NCBI GenBank assembly: GCA_937921485.1
Contig: CAKZSV010000028.1
Location: forward strand, 1-45,530
Source: an uncultured bacterium
GTDB lineage: Bacteria > Spirochaetota > UBA4802 > JAGODF01
Direction: 5' to 3'
DNA: 45,530 bases
The notes under the pieces are model-generated. The model had not been told where the DNA came from. It saw only the letters and a list, made by a program, of their open reading frames with translations, and searched no databases. The position numbers and the translations under genes are program-made. Below, piece by piece: positions 32,460-41,537 of this stretch (within the stretch, counting starts at the first letter, position 1; each line of letters opens with the position of its first letter).

Positions 32460-33458
32460 TCAACATGCAGCGCGCTTTTTTTCCACCACAAGCATGATTG
32501 CCACAATCAGCGCCCCTGCAAAAAACGCCCCAATCGTGGCGATTTCATTGGCGCCGAATGCGGCGGGAAGCATGTTGTAAAGATACACCCGCTCGGTTCC
32601 AACCATCACGCTTTCTTTAAACGGCCATATCACCCAGAGAGAGCCGACGACCAGGCCCAGAAGGAAGCCGATGGTGGGATTATAATACCTTTCAAGCAGA
32701 AAGTGCAATATGCGGACAAAGACGACCAGCCCAAGAATACAGCCAAGCGCGAAGGAAAGGAGAATGGGGATATCAAAAGATGAAAGTGCGCGCAGAATAT
32801 CGAAATATCCTCCCAGAAGCAAAAGGACAAAAGAGCCGCTGATGCCGGGAAGTATCATGGCGGATATGGAGACAGCCCCGCATGCGAAATAATACACATA
32901 TTTTGTTATTTCTATACGTCTGATTTCCGCATCCGGGTGGTTTTCCACCTGCGCCGAAATGTGCTGGCGAGCTTCCGCTTTGCGGATGAGATCGTCGCGG
33001 GAAGGTAATTCCGATATCGCGATAAGTCCGATTAGCGCAATGAGGAAGGCGGCGATTGTCCCGACGGTTTTTCTTTTGATGTGCATCCAGGGGCTTGCCG
33101 CGGAGATGAGCACCAGGCCGAAGAAAAACCCGTAAGTGGGATCGTGATGGGAAACTAAAAGATACGACATGAGTTTTGCGAGAGAAAAGATCGCAACCAC
33201 CGCACCAATCGCCAGATTGAGTAGAAGCGGCCCTTCGATTTTTTTAAATTCTTCGAAGAAAGCCGCTCGTTGCTTTTTTGACCCAAAGATCGCTTTAATG
33301 AAAAGAAGCGCGGAATTCCCGGAAATGTTGTTAATCCCGGTGATGAGCCGCTCGTAGAGGCCAAGAATCAGCGCCATTGTGCCGCCCGAAACGCCGGGAA
33401 TGATGTTGGCAATCCCGATGATCGCACCAAAGCCGATTTCTGCAAGAAACTTTTTCAT
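32460..33458 (-). CDS. DUF368 family, PopT-type polyprenyl-phosphate transporter
   Basis: A polytopic membrane protein whose N-terminus GFGAIIGIANIIPGVSGGTMALILG and the internal repeat SISAMILPGISGSFVLLLLG form the two inverted-topology motifs (PGVSGG / PGISGS) of DUF368. PopT members of this family were reported to recycle undecaprenyl phosphate across the inner membrane. At 332 aa with about 8-9 helices the length is usual. The gene follows the acyl-CoA synthetase gene by 37 bp, so they may share a transcript, and it is convergent with the DprA-like gene (6 bp between stops). No clear ribosome site precedes ATG 33458. Confidence 0.88.
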   Translation of the reverse strand: MKKFLAEIGFGAIIGIANIIPGVSGGTMALILGLYERLITGINNISGNSALLFIKAIFGSKKQRAAFFEEFKKIEGPLLLNLAIGAVVAIFSLAKLMSYLLVSHHDPTYGFFFGLVLISAASPWMHIKRKTVGTIAAFLIALIGLIAISELPSRDDLIRKAEARQHISAQVENHPDAEIRRIEITKYVYYFACGAVSISAMILPGISGSFVLLLLGGYFDILRALSSFDIPILLSFALGCILGLVVFVRILHFLLERYYNPTIGFLLGLVVGSLWVIWPFKESVMVGTERVYLYNMLPAAFGANEIATIGAFFAGALIVAIMLVVEKKRAAC

Positions 33459-33495
33459 GATTTTTATAGGCTTTTATATGCTTCCTTGGTGAAAG

Positions 33496-35286
33496 CTATT
33501 TCTCCGAATACAAATTTTCAATCTGATCTTTGAATTTTTCCACCACCGCGCGGCGTTTGAGTTTCATCGTCTGCGTCAGCATGCCGTTTTCAAGCGTGAA
33601 AGGCTGTGTGGTAAAGATGAACTTTTTGGGAATTTCGTATCCGCCATAGGAGCCTTTGAGCTGATTGGTAATTTCGCCGCTTAAAAATTTCTGCACCGCT
33701 TCATTTTTGACAAGCTCTTCTGGATCTTTCGAAAAGCCCTTGCTTTCAGCCCACTTTGAAAGGGCAATGAAATCAGGAACGGCAATGCAGATGTTGTATT
33801 CGCGCCCTTCGCCGTACACCATCGCGTTTTCAATGTAGTGATTGAGTTTGATGTCCTCTTCAATGGAAGCCGGGAACACGTACTTTCCGTTTTCAAGTTT
33901 ATATTGCTCCTTGATCCGGCCGGTGATGTAGAGAAAGCCGTCTTCATCGAGGCGCCCGCGGTCGCCGGTGCGGAAACCGCCGTCGGGTGTCATAACTGCC
34001 GCGGTGGCTTCGGGTTTTTTATGATATCCCTGCATCACGTTCGGTCCGTAAATGACGATTTCGCCGTCGTTTGCGCCCGGTTCAACTACCGATTTGTCGA
34101 TGACGATACGGCATTTGTCGATCGCCTGCCCAACGCTTCCAGGGCGATAGGAATGAAGACCGTTCATTGCCGCGGCAGGAGTGGTTTCAGTGAGGCCATA
34201 CACATCGTAGAGAGGAATGCCGATGTCCCAGAAAAAGTGGGAGATCTCGACGTTCATGGCAGCGCTGCCGGTCATAGAACCCTTGAGCCTGCCGCCGAGT
34301 TTGGCACGCACTTTACTGAAAACAATCGTGTCGGCAATTTTAAATTTCAGGTTCGTCATAAAGCTCGATTCCCCCTGCGCCGCCAATTCCCTTTTTTTCT
34401 TAGCGCTTTCAACGCCCATCACAAAGAGTTTCTTCGCAAGGCCGCCTTCTTCGTTCATCCGTGTCCAGAGGCCGTCGTAAATTCTGTTGAATACGCGCGG
34501 CACTGCAATGAGGAATGTCGGCTTCACTTTCACAATGTCGTCAGCAATCGTGGTCACGCTTTCGGCCAGCCCAATCGATGCTCCGATCTGGCAGAACGTA
34601 ATCAGTTCGCCGAGTCCGTACACATGTGCCCAGGGAAGAATTGAGAGAGTGCGTTCATCGTTATTGAATTCCGGAAATTTTTTTATTCGTGCGTGTGAAT
34701 TGCTGGAAAGATTTCCGTGAGAAAGCAGCACTCCTTTTGGATCACCCGTGGTTCCGGAAGTGTAGATGAGCACGCCGATGGTCGATTGATCGGGCCGGAT
34801 GCTTGAAACAGGGTTTTGGGCGCCCTTTCTTTCAAGTTCTGCAAGCGTGTCGGTACCATCGCCCTCAATGACAATTATTTTCTGAAGTTTGCCGGTGCCA
34901 ACAAGGTCTTTGACTTTTTCATAAATCTCTTTTTTCGAGACGAATAAAAGTTTTACATCACCGTCATTGATGATGTATCGCCAGACGCTTAAAAGCTCGG
35001 ATTCATACATGGGGACAAAGCGGGCCTCGCGGCCGAGAGACGCAAAGTAACAGACGGCCCAGTCGATGCTGTTGTTTGAAATGATGCCCACCGCGTCGTC
35101 TTTCGCGATGCCGATCGAAGCGAGCGCGCTTCGAAGATTATCCACCCGTTTGCCGAAATTCTCATAGGTAATCCATTGATAATTTCCTGATTTGTCCTTC
35201 ATTCCAAGGAATGGACGTTTCGGGTATTTAATGACGCTTTCTTCTAAAATTTCGACGATATTGTCGGGTTTATCGAGTTCGAACAT
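33496..35286 (-). CDS. Long-chain acyl-CoA synthetase (AMP-forming), 596 aa
   Basis: Activates fatty acids to acyl-CoA through an acyl-adenylate. Motifs: LIYTSGTTGDPKGVLLSHGN (P-loop, A3), ILPWAHVYGLGELI, YGLTETTPAAAM (A5), TGDRGRLDEDGFLYITGR (A7/A8) and a C-terminal KLENGKYVFPASIE (with the LENGKYV variant of the FadD15/ACSL group). The length fits the 600-aa FadD15 class. GGAGG lies 5 bases upstream of ATG 35286. It is in the same direction as, and downstream of, thiolase and the GNAT gene, which suggests a fatty-acid metabolism cluster. Confidence 0.93.
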   Translation of the reverse strand: MFELDKPDNIVEILEESVIKYPKRPFLGMKDKSGNYQWITYENFGKRVDNLRSALASIGIAKDDAVGIISNNSIDWAVCYFASLGREARFVPMYESELLSVWRYIINDGDVKLLFVSKKEIYEKVKDLVGTGKLQKIIVIEGDGTDTLAELERKGAQNPVSSIRPDQSTIGVLIYTSGTTGDPKGVLLSHGNLSSNSHARIKKFPEFNNDERTLSILPWAHVYGLGELITFCQIGASIGLAESVTTIADDIVKVKPTFLIAVPRVFNRIYDGLWTRMNEEGGLAKKLFVMGVESAKKKRELAAQGESSFMTNLKFKIADTIVFSKVRAKLGGRLKGSMTGSAAMNVEISHFFWDIGIPLYDVYGLTETTPAAAMNGLHSYRPGSVGQAIDKCRIVIDKSVVEPGANDGEIVIYGPNVMQGYHKKPEATAAVMTPDGGFRTGDRGRLDEDGFLYITGRIKEQYKLENGKYVFPASIEEDIKLNHYIENAMVYGEGREYNICIAVPDFIALSKWAESKGFSKDPEELVKNEAVQKFLSGEITNQLKGSYGGYEIPKKFIFTTQPFTLENGMLTQTMKLKRRAVVEKFKDQIENLYSEK

Positions 35287-35358
35287 AGTTCCTCCAGCAT
35301 TTACAATATTAATCCATCAGGACGAAGTGGAGGCAGACATGCAAGTAAAAAAGCAGTG

Positions 35359-35856
35359 CTATTTCAACACCAATTCCATGGCCACTTCCGGGCAGGAGAG
35401 GGGCGAGCGGTACTTGGTGCAGTTGAGACAGCCCTGATATATCTTCTGATAGAGATTTTCTTTGCTGGTTTCGACAAAGCCGAATTTTGAGAAAAATTCG
35501 GGATAGAATGTCAGCACGATAATGCGATGCGGCTCCATCGCCTTGACCAGGTCAATCATGTAGAGCAGGAGTACCTTCCCAATGCCTTTTCCCTGCTCTG
35601 CGCGCCGAACCGAGAAACTCACGATTTCAACGGAGAAATCGGGATTTTCAATATCGAACACCGGCATCACCTGATAGGAAATAACACCCTTAATGCCGCC
35701 ATCGTCGTACACGGTGAACCGATCGAAGTTTCGAAGAATATCCTGGTACGAGCGCGGCAAAACCTCGGTGGGATTTTCCCTGATCGTTTCGTATATCTCA
35801 CCTATGTCGGTGATATGCGCGCGGCGTATGTTTTTCTGTTCTGCTTGCATATGCAT
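35359..35856 (-). CDS. GNAT acetyltransferase resembling short N-acetylglutamate synthase
   Basis: A single GNAT domain with VEIVSFSVRRAEQGKGIG (acetyl-CoA loop R/Q-G-x-G-x-G) and PEFFSKFGFVETSKENLY. The C-terminal tail QGCLNCTKYRSPLSCPEVAM carries a C-x2-C and a later Cys, which is the mark of the short ArgA-like synthases (typically ending CxxCxx...CxExAM). These acetylate glutamate at the start of arginine synthesis. The start at 35856 (or 35850) directly follows the T-tract of the thiolase terminator, with no room for a ribosome site. An open frame continues upstream through the hairpin to 35982, so the true start is unsure. Confidence 0.8.
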   Translation of the reverse strand: MHMQAEQKNIRRAHITDIGEIYETIRENPTEVLPRSYQDILRNFDRFTVYDDGGIKGVISYQVMPVFDIENPDFSVEIVSFSVRRAEQGKGIGKVLLLYMIDLVKAMEPHRIIVLTFYPEFFSKFGFVETSKENLYQKIYQGCLNCTKYRSPLSCPEVAMELVLK

Positions 35857-35897
35857 AGAAAAAATTTTCAGGTACGCGGTAATCGCGCACCTGAAAA
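35857..35897 (-). terminator. Strong intrinsic terminator after the thiolase gene
   Basis: On the minus strand TTTTCAGGT-G-CGCG, loop ATTAC, CGCG-T-ACCTGAAAA, then TTTTTTCT. The stem is 14 bp with one mismatch. It lies 29 bp after the thiolase stop (35927) and touches the start of the GNAT gene, so it may also act as an attenuator for the genes behind it. Confidence 0.88.
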
Positions 35898-35926
35898 CTG
35901 TTTGCAGGATGAAAATAACCGGAGCG

Positions 35927-37105
35927 CTACATTTCCACCGTGATTGCGTGCCCCATTCCGCCGCCGATGCACAGAGTCGCAATTCCTTTCTTCGCTTTGC
36001 GCTTGAGCATTTCGTGGATGAGGGTGGTGAAAATGCGCGTGCCGGATGCTCCGATGGGATGGCCTATTGCGATGGCCCCGCCGTTGACGTTTACCTTGCT
36101 GGTGTCCCAGCCGAGTTCGCGATTGACGACGATTGCCTGCGCGGCGAACGCTTCGTTCGCTTCGATAAGATCGAGATCTGATGGTTCCCATCCCGCCTTC
36201 TCGAGCGCCTTGCGGCTTGCGGGGATGGGTCCGGTGCCCATGATTTTTGGATCAACACCCGCGGATGCGTACGATGCAATGCGCGCGAGGGGCTTGATGC
36301 CGAGCTTGTTTGCCATATCGAGCGACATGACCACCGCCGCACCCGCGCCGTCATTGATACCGGATGCATTGCCGGCGGTGACGATTCCGTCTTTTTTGAA
36401 AGCGGGTTTGAGCTTGGAAAGCGCTTCAATGGTAGAGCCGAACTTGGGATATTCGTCATTTTCAAAAAGGACAACATCGCCTTTCTTACCCACAAGCTCC
36501 ACAGGAATTATTTCGTCTTTGAATCTGCCGGATTTGATGGCGGCTTCGGCCTTCTGCTGGCTTGCAAGCGCGAATTCATCCACCTCTTTTCGCGTGAGCT
36601 TCCATTGTTCAGCCACGTTTTCGGCCGTGATGCCCATGTGATATTCATTAAAGGCATCCCAGAGACCGTCCTTGATCATCACATCGATGATGTTCGATTC
36701 TCCCATGCGATAGCCCCACCGGGCTTTTGCAAGCGCATACGGAGCAGCCGACATGTTTTCGGTGCCTCCCGCCACGATGATGTCGGCATCGCCTGCCTTG
36801 ATGATCTGCGCGGCAAGCGAAATGGAGCGAAGACCCGATGCGCAGACTTTGTTGATGGTCATTGCGGGGACCTCCTGCGGGATCCCTGCGTGAATGAGAA
36901 TCTGGCGCGCGACGTTTTGTCCCTGCGCTGCCTGAAGCACGTTGCCCATGATGACATTTTCAACCTGTTTTGGCTCAATTCCCGCGCGCTTTATTGCCTC
37001 TTTGACGACGATTGTGCCAAGTTTGACCGCTGACACATCTTTGAGACTTCCGCCGAAGGATCCAACAGGAGTGCGTACTATGGAAACAATCACTGCGTCT
37101 TTCAT
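35927..37105 (-). CDS. Acetyl-CoA acetyltransferase (thiolase)
   Basis: Condenses or cleaves acetoacetyl-CoA; used in beta-oxidation, ketone or butyrate routes. Start 37105 ([19 protein letters not shown]) is supported by AGGTGG just upstream and gives 392 aa, the standard length. Active site: Cys88 in [12 protein letters not shown], His in [14 protein letters not shown], Cys in [10 protein letters not shown]; also [24 protein letters not shown] and [12 protein letters not shown]. An upstream extension to 37234 is not used. Terminator at 35857. The neighbour acyl-CoA synthetase supports a role in fatty-acid use, though a biosynthetic AtoB/PhaA role is equally compatible with the sequence. Confidence 0.95.
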   Translation of the reverse strand: MKDAVIVSIVRTPVGSFGGSLKDVSAVKLGTIVVKEAIKRAGIEPKQVENVIMGNVLQAAQGQNVARQILIHAGIPQEVPAMTINKVCASGLRSISLAAQIIKAGDADIIVAGGTENMSAAPYALAKARWGYRMGESNIIDVMIKDGLWDAFNEYHMGITAENVAEQWKLTRKEVDEFALASQQKAEAAIKSGRFKDEIIPVELVGKKGDVVLFENDEYPKFGSTIEALSKLKPAFKKDGIVTAGNASGINDGAGAAVVMSLDMANKLGIKPLARIASYASAGVDPKIMGTGPIPASRKALEKAGWEPSDLDLIEANEAFAAQAIVVNRELGWDTSKVNVNGGAIAIGHPIGASGTRIFTTLIHEMLKRKAKKGIATLCIGGGMGHAITVEM

Positions 37106-37266
37106 ACCACCTCTCATAATTTCAAGATTAAATGTGCTTCGCGCGCGCTCCCGGTTTTCAATTGATGAGAAACAGCGATATGGCACGTAAAATATTATCA
37201 GCTGTCCCCCGCGAGCAGCGAGCGCGCTAAGCATAAAAAGTGACCAGAAGATGTCGAGAAAATTTT

Positions 37267-37295
37267 TTGTAAAAAAACCGATGTGAGTGTATACT
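37267..37295 (+). promoter_or_regulatory. Promoter of the ferredoxin-nitroreductase gene
   Basis: TTGTAA (37267-37272), 17-bp spacer, TATACT (37290-37295). Transcription should begin near 37302, which leaves no leader for ATG 37304 and favours the start at 37343. Confidence 0.5.
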
Positions 37296-37342
37296 TTTGA
37301 TTGATGTTCAAGTTGAAAAATCCAGAAGAGGCGATTTTACCC

Positions 37343-38230
37343 ATGAATGAAGGCCCGGTAATTGACGAAAATCGCTGTAATACATGCGGAAAATGCATCG
37401 AAGTATGCCCGAAAGATTCTCTTACCATAATCGACGGTAAAATAACCCATCTTTCGGGGGATTGCATTCTCTGTTCGCACTGTTACGCGGTATGTCCCAT
37501 GGAAGCGATTTCCTTCGATGTGGAGCTGCTTCGAAATAGCGCATTTTATACATTTTCTCCTGATGAGCGGCAGAAGCAGTCAATTTCGGCGCAGGATTTT
37601 GCCGCTTTTGCTATGAGCAGGAGGAGTATTCGAAAATATCGCGATACGCCGGTGGCAACGGAAATTTTAAGGGACCTGGTGGAATTTGCGACAACCGCGC
37701 CGTCTGGCAGCAATTGTCAGAACTGGGAGTTTACGGTTATTCCCGACAGAAACAAGGTGCTGAAACTCGCACAAAATATTCGAGAGTTTTTTGAGAAGCT
37801 CAACGCGATTGTGCGGAATCCCTTTATTAGATACATTTCGGTGTTATTTGCAGGAACAGCGCTTATCAGATACTACCGCGACCATTTTGCTTCCGTTGAG
37901 CTCGGCCTCGAGGAAGCCGAGAAAGGGCGCGATCTTCTCTTTCACGGGGCTCCCGCCCTCATCATCGTTCACAGCAATATGGAAGGAAGCCTTCCACATG
38001 AAGATGGCCAATACGCAGCGTACAATATCGCGCTCATGGCGCACGCGATGGGATTGGGAACCTGTTTTATTGGGTACGCGTCGGAAACGCTGAATCGCTC
38101 AAGGAAAATCAAAGCGAGCGTGAATATCCCTCAGAAAAACAGGGTGCTGGCCGTTTTAGCGGTGGGATATCCCGATGTTACGTATCAGAGATTCGCGATG
38201 AGAAAAAACTATCGTATGAATTTCGTTTAA
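37343..38230 (+). CDS. Ferredoxin-nitroreductase fusion, 295 aa
   Basis: The N-terminus holds two 4Fe-4S motifs (CNTCGKCIEVCP and CILCSHCYAVCP), the C-terminal 200 residues a nitroreductase domain (RRSIRKYRDTPVATEIL; TAPSGSNCQNWEFTVI; YNIALMAHAMGLGTCFIG). Such fusions pass electrons from ferredoxin clusters to FMN. Start 37343 (MNEGPVIDENRC) has GAAGAGG 11 bp upstream and fits the promoter; 37304 would add 13 residues. A hydrophobic insertion (IRYISVLFAGTALIRYY) echoes the insertion in the nitroreductase at 21730. The 3' end overlaps the convergent CPBP gene by 4 bp. The substrate is unknown. Confidence 0.9.
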   Translation: MNEGPVIDENRCNTCGKCIEVCPKDSLTIIDGKITHLSGDCILCSHCYAVCPMEAISFDVELLRNSAFYTFSPDERQKQSISAQDFAAFAMSRRSIRKYRDTPVATEILRDLVEFATTAPSGSNCQNWEFTVIPDRNKVLKLAQNIREFFEKLNAIVRNPFIRYISVLFAGTALIRYYRDHFASVELGLEEAEKGRDLLFHGAPALIIVHSNMEGSLPHEDGQYAAYNIALMAHAMGLGTCFIGYASETLNRSRKIKASVNIPQKNRVLAVLAVGYPDVTYQRFAMRKNYRMNFV

Positions 38231-38868
38231 AATTTAAAGATGAACATCGCCAGAAGAATTATTTCATGTGCGATGACGGAAGGAAGAATCGAGCCTTCGC
38301 GGAAAGAGATATATGAAAACAAAACACCCATGACTGCTGCATAAGAGATCACGAACACATTATTCGTTAGCAGAAGAAAAAACAGAATGTAGGTGATAAC
38401 CGATGCGGCAAGTCCCGCCTTTTTCCCAAACAGGTGTGAGTAAAGAAACTGAAAATAACCGCGGAAAACAATTTCGGCAGCAGGAACTGCAACAACCACC
38501 ATCAGCACGAATAGTTCGCCTCCCTGCATATTGCCCTGAGAGCTGAAATGCATAAAATAATGGGGCGGGATATGCAATAGCCGCGGGACGGATATGAGAA
38601 ATGCCGATAGCACTGCCGGTACACTAAAAAAGTATATATGACCAAGCTCAGGAAATTCTCCGCCAATAAACATTTTCTTTGAGAGCATGGTTCTGTCGAA
38701 TATATATGAAAGCAAAAGTATAAGCATAATAGGGAGGACAAACTGGTACACAAAATGAAAAGAAGCATATTTTTTTATTATATACGCAACGAGAAAAAGA
38801 GCCGCGATTGCAAGATACTGAAACATCCGCGGGCGATTGAATGAATATGGATTATCCAGGCGAACCAT
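38227..38868 (-). CDS. CPBP-family intramembrane protease-like protein, 213 aa
   Basis: A protein of six or so membrane helices with the CPBP (CAAX protease / bacteriocin-processing) pattern. Motif 1 is PAAEIVFRGYFQFLY, motif 3 is REGSILPSVIAHEIILL with its His. In the usual motif 1 (EExxxR) two Glu are present; here the first is Ala (AEIVFR), so the catalytic water-binding Glu pair is incomplete. It may be a weakened or non-catalytic member. No bacteriocin gene is nearby. The 3' end overlaps the nitroreductase gene. No clear ribosome site precedes ATG 38868. Confidence 0.8.
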   Translation of the reverse strand: MVRLDNPYSFNRPRMFQYLAIAALFLVAYIIKKYASFHFVYQFVLPIMLILLLSYIFDRTMLSKKMFIGGEFPELGHIYFFSVPAVLSAFLISVPRLLHIPPHYFMHFSSQGNMQGGELFVLMVVVAVPAAEIVFRGYFQFLYSHLFGKKAGLAASVITYILFFLLLTNNVFVISYAAVMGVLFSYISFREGSILPSVIAHEIILLAMFIFKF

Positions 38869-38915
38869 GACAGGACCGTAAAATAATCTTACCTGTTGTC
38901 AAGCGTATTCGTAAA

Positions 38916-40685
38916 TTAAAATCCTTCCGGCCTTGAAAGAATCACAAGGGTTCCATGAATGCCGAGTCTGGAGTTTCTCCACATCCTCCCATTGCTGTCG
39001 AAAAGGAGATACATCTTTTCTTTGTGCATGGTCAGACCTTCAGCGAAACCGTATCCTTTCTCGGACACATACAGCCGTGCTGCAATTGCCGAAAAGTCGA
39101 ATTCGTCGATGCATATTCCGGAATCGGGTTGAATCTTTAAAATTTTATTTTGTTTTCTCGAAAGCACGTAGAGATTATTTTCTTCAAGAAATAAATCGGA
39201 TGCATCGGGAATGGGAAGTCCCTTTTTGTCGCGTGGAATGAAATGCGATTGTGTTTTTAGGGCATTATCAGCTTTTTTCAGACGGTAAATAATGCAGGGT
39301 TCGCGTTCATTCAGAACATACATCAAACCCCCGCTCGAAGAAACGGCGATGCCTTCAAACCCGGCATTGCTATCGGTTGAAAAACGAATGCGGTTGCGGA
39401 AATTGTATGCGGATATGTCGTGCGGGAGGCTGAGAAAATTTTGCGTAAAATTGCTCATGAGTATACGCCGACTGCGTTCATCTGCAAGATACATGACGTT
39501 GTGCTGTACCGCAATTGCCTCAAAATCCGTGTTGGCGGCAGATTTTCTTTGCCCAATCGATAACGCCGGAAGCGCATGAAATCCGTCTTCTTTTTTTGCA
39601 AGATGATAGATTGTTCCGTCGGCATCGTTTATGACGAGAATGAGTTCATTCACAATCGCGATGCCCGAAGGTTCAAGAGGCGTTTTGCATTCACGGCACT
39701 CAATGGGAAAGATTGAATCGTTTTCGAGCGGTTCGACTGGAAACGGTATGAATGTTGCGGCAAGAATCAGCATGGTTGCCCATCCGGTTGCGCGCTCGAT
39801 ACGAGAAAGGGGTGCTCTGTCTGCAATAACCGGATGCCCAATTCTGACAAAAAAAAGGATGAGTAGCACCCAGACAATCCAGTAAAACCAGATTGCGCAT
39901 AATGCAGCCAGCATCAGGAATGCAATCCAGCCAAAAAACCGCTGTTTTTCCCCGATGAGCGCATGCACGATGTGCCCGCCATCAAGCTGCCCTATGGGCA
40001 TGAGGTTGAGTGATGTTACCAGAAAGCCGATCCACCCGGCCCAGGCAATCGGCGAGAGCATCACGTCAAAGCCTGGAGCAATGCTGCCGTGAATGGCGAA
40101 TGTGAGCGCGCGAAATAACAGTGAATCGCCGAAATGGAGCATGATGGAACCTGGCGGCGGAACAGGAAGCGGCTGAATGCTTGAGAGCCGAAGTCCGATT
40201 ATCACCGCAGCAAGGCTTAGCATAAATCCCGCGATGGGTCCGGACATGCCCACATAGAGCAATGCGCGTCTGCTTCGAAGCGGCGATTTGATTTTTATCA
40301 CCGCACCGAGCGTGCCGATGAGTGATATGATATGCGGTACAGGGATAAAAAAGGGAAGCGTGGCGCTTAGGCCGAATTTTCGTGCGGCATAATAATGCCC
40401 CATTTCATGGCTTGAAAGAATCAGCATGAGCGTGATGGAAAAAGGAAGGCCGCGACTCATGATTTCATCGAAGCTTAGGCTTCCGTCGCTTCCGGCAAGC
40501 GTGGTGGTGATGAATGTCAGTACAAAAAGAAGTCCGTGAATCCATAGCGGCGTTTTCTTCGCCGCATCTTTTTGAAATTCATGAAATGCGGGCGGAGATG
40601 CGAGGCGTTCCGCATGGAGGTGCGAAAGAACGCGCCCGGCATTATGCCGAAGGAAATGGAAGGCTGATGAAAAGAAATTCGACAT
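38916..40685 (-). CDS. M50 (site-2-type) protease fused to a propeller-like domain, 589 aa
   Basis: N-terminal part (about 50-320): membrane-embedded zinc protease with SSHEMGHYYAARKFG (HExxH at 93-97), GTLGAVIKIKSPLRSRRALL and NLMPIGQLDGGHIVHALIG (third ligand Asp235), plus further helices. From about 330 to the end a soluble part shows repeated strand-loop units (GIAIVNELILVINDADGT; FEAIAVQHNVMYLADERS; FEGIAVSSSGGLMYVLNE; ASDLFLEENNLYVLSRKQ; FAEGLTMHKEKMYLLFDS). These look like the blades of a SdiA-regulated/phytase-like beta-propeller. The two N-terminal Cys of that part (CRECK) may form a disulfide. I infer cleavage of membrane substrates controlled by ligand binding to the propeller. Confidence 0.87.
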   Translation of the reverse strand: MSNFFSSAFHFLRHNAGRVLSHLHAERLASPPAFHEFQKDAAKKTPLWIHGLLFVLTFITTTLAGSDGSLSFDEIMSRGLPFSITLMLILSSHEMGHYYAARKFGLSATLPFFIPVPHIISLIGTLGAVIKIKSPLRSRRALLYVGMSGPIAGFMLSLAAVIIGLRLSSIQPLPVPPPGSIMLHFGDSLLFRALTFAIHGSIAPGFDVMLSPIAWAGWIGFLVTSLNLMPIGQLDGGHIVHALIGEKQRFFGWIAFLMLAALCAIWFYWIVWVLLILFFVRIGHPVIADRAPLSRIERATGWATMLILAATFIPFPVEPLENDSIFPIECRECKTPLEPSGIAIVNELILVINDADGTIYHLAKKEDGFHALPALSIGQRKSAANTDFEAIAVQHNVMYLADERSRRILMSNFTQNFLSLPHDISAYNFRNRIRFSTDSNAGFEGIAVSSSGGLMYVLNEREPCIIYRLKKADNALKTQSHFIPRDKKGLPIPDASDLFLEENNLYVLSRKQNKILKIQPDSGICIDEFDFSAIAARLYVSEKGYGFAEGLTMHKEKMYLLFDSNGRMWRNSRLGIHGTLVILSRPEGF

Positions 40686-40725
40686 GGGGCATTTATCTGG
40701 ATGTTGTTTGCAGGTGAATGCGATG

Positions 40726-40809
40726 TGCCGAAGGAGGGACTCGAACCCTCAAGATGTTGCCATCGGCGGATTTTGAGTCCGCTGTGTTTACCAATTTCAC
40801 CACTTCGGC
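40726..40809 (-). tRNA. tRNA-Leu (anticodon CAA)
   Basis: Minus strand: acceptor GCCGAAG pairs with CTTCGGC, discriminator A; D arm with GGTAAACAC; anticodon arm GCGGA-CTCAAAA-TCCGC, anticodon CAA (reads UUG); a long variable arm (CGATGGCAACATCTT) as in class II tRNAs; T arm GAGGG-TTCGAGT-CCCTC. The 3' CCA is not encoded. 84 nt. Confidence 0.97.
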
Positions 40810-40966
40810 TGATTTCTGTGCATTTGAAAAAAAACCGGCGCGAAATGCAAGTATTTTTAGTCCCGGGCGGGCATGCATTCATGACAGCGCGAATACCAGT
40901 TATGGGACTCTGAAGCATAATCAACGACATAGGGAGGGCATTGGAACGATGTTTGCGCCGGAAGTA

Positions 40967-41383
40967 CTACTCCGGCTGCGGCAGCTCATCAACTTCAATA
41001 TATTTCCCTTTCGCGCGTGCAACTATCTTGCCCATCTCGTTTTCGATTTCTGCGCGATTTTCTATTATTTTTTTGTTCTTTTTCACATACCAGCCGCGTA
41101 TATAGAGATTTTCGTTGATAAACGCGGGCTGAAGATAGCGGATGGTTATTTCGCCGGTTAATGTCATAAGTTCCATGTATTTGTTTACCGTAATCATCGT
41201 CTCGTCCAGGAGGGCGGCGATAATGCCTCCATGGATGATGTTGGGCGGTCCTTCGTGTTTTTGCTGAGCCACGAATTCACCGTAGGCTGTTTTCGTGTCG
41301 TCGTCGAATCGAAGCGAAAGCTGGAGCCCGTGCTCATTCCCGGTACCGCAGCCGAAACAGGTCTTGTCTTCAAATTCTATCAT
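40967..41383 (-). CDS. Hotdog-fold (PaaI-like) thioesterase, 138 aa
   Basis: Typical PaaI/YbgC-like hotdog: [15 protein letters not shown], the [21 protein letters not shown] block with the catalytic His-Gly-Gly-..-Asp/Glu region (HGG...LLDE), [16 protein letters not shown] and a C-terminal [19 protein letters not shown]. Enzymes of this class hydrolyse acyl- or aryl-CoA. The N-terminal CFGCG suggests a metal or redox pair, unusual but seen in some relatives. At 138 aa the length is usual. Substrate unknown; the thiolase/acyl-CoA synthetase cluster 4 kb away may supply it. Confidence 0.87.
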   Translation of the reverse strand: MIEFEDKTCFGCGTGNEHGLQLSLRFDDDTKTAYGEFVAQQKHEGPPNIIHGGIIAALLDETMITVNKYMELMTLTGEITIRYLQPAFINENLYIRGWYVKKNKKIIENRAEIENEMGKIVARAKGKYIEVDELPQPE

Positions 41384-41537
41384 GTATTCAACCTGTTATG
41401 TTTCGTTTATTTTTGTCAAACACTTTTTGTATTTATGTATGCAGGCCTGGATGGATTGACGGTCCTGAGTTGGGTTGTGTAAAAAGGGCATTTGCATCAT
41501 CAAAAAATGGGATTGTTATGGCAAATGTCTGTAGTTA

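Noticed and set aside
33838..34644. Long plus-strand ORF over the acyl-CoA synthetase
   Set aside because: Antisense to a gene with all AMP-synthetase motifs; no ribosome site.
35940..36641. Plus-strand ORF over thiolase
   Set aside because: Shadow of the thiolase codon pattern, no family features.
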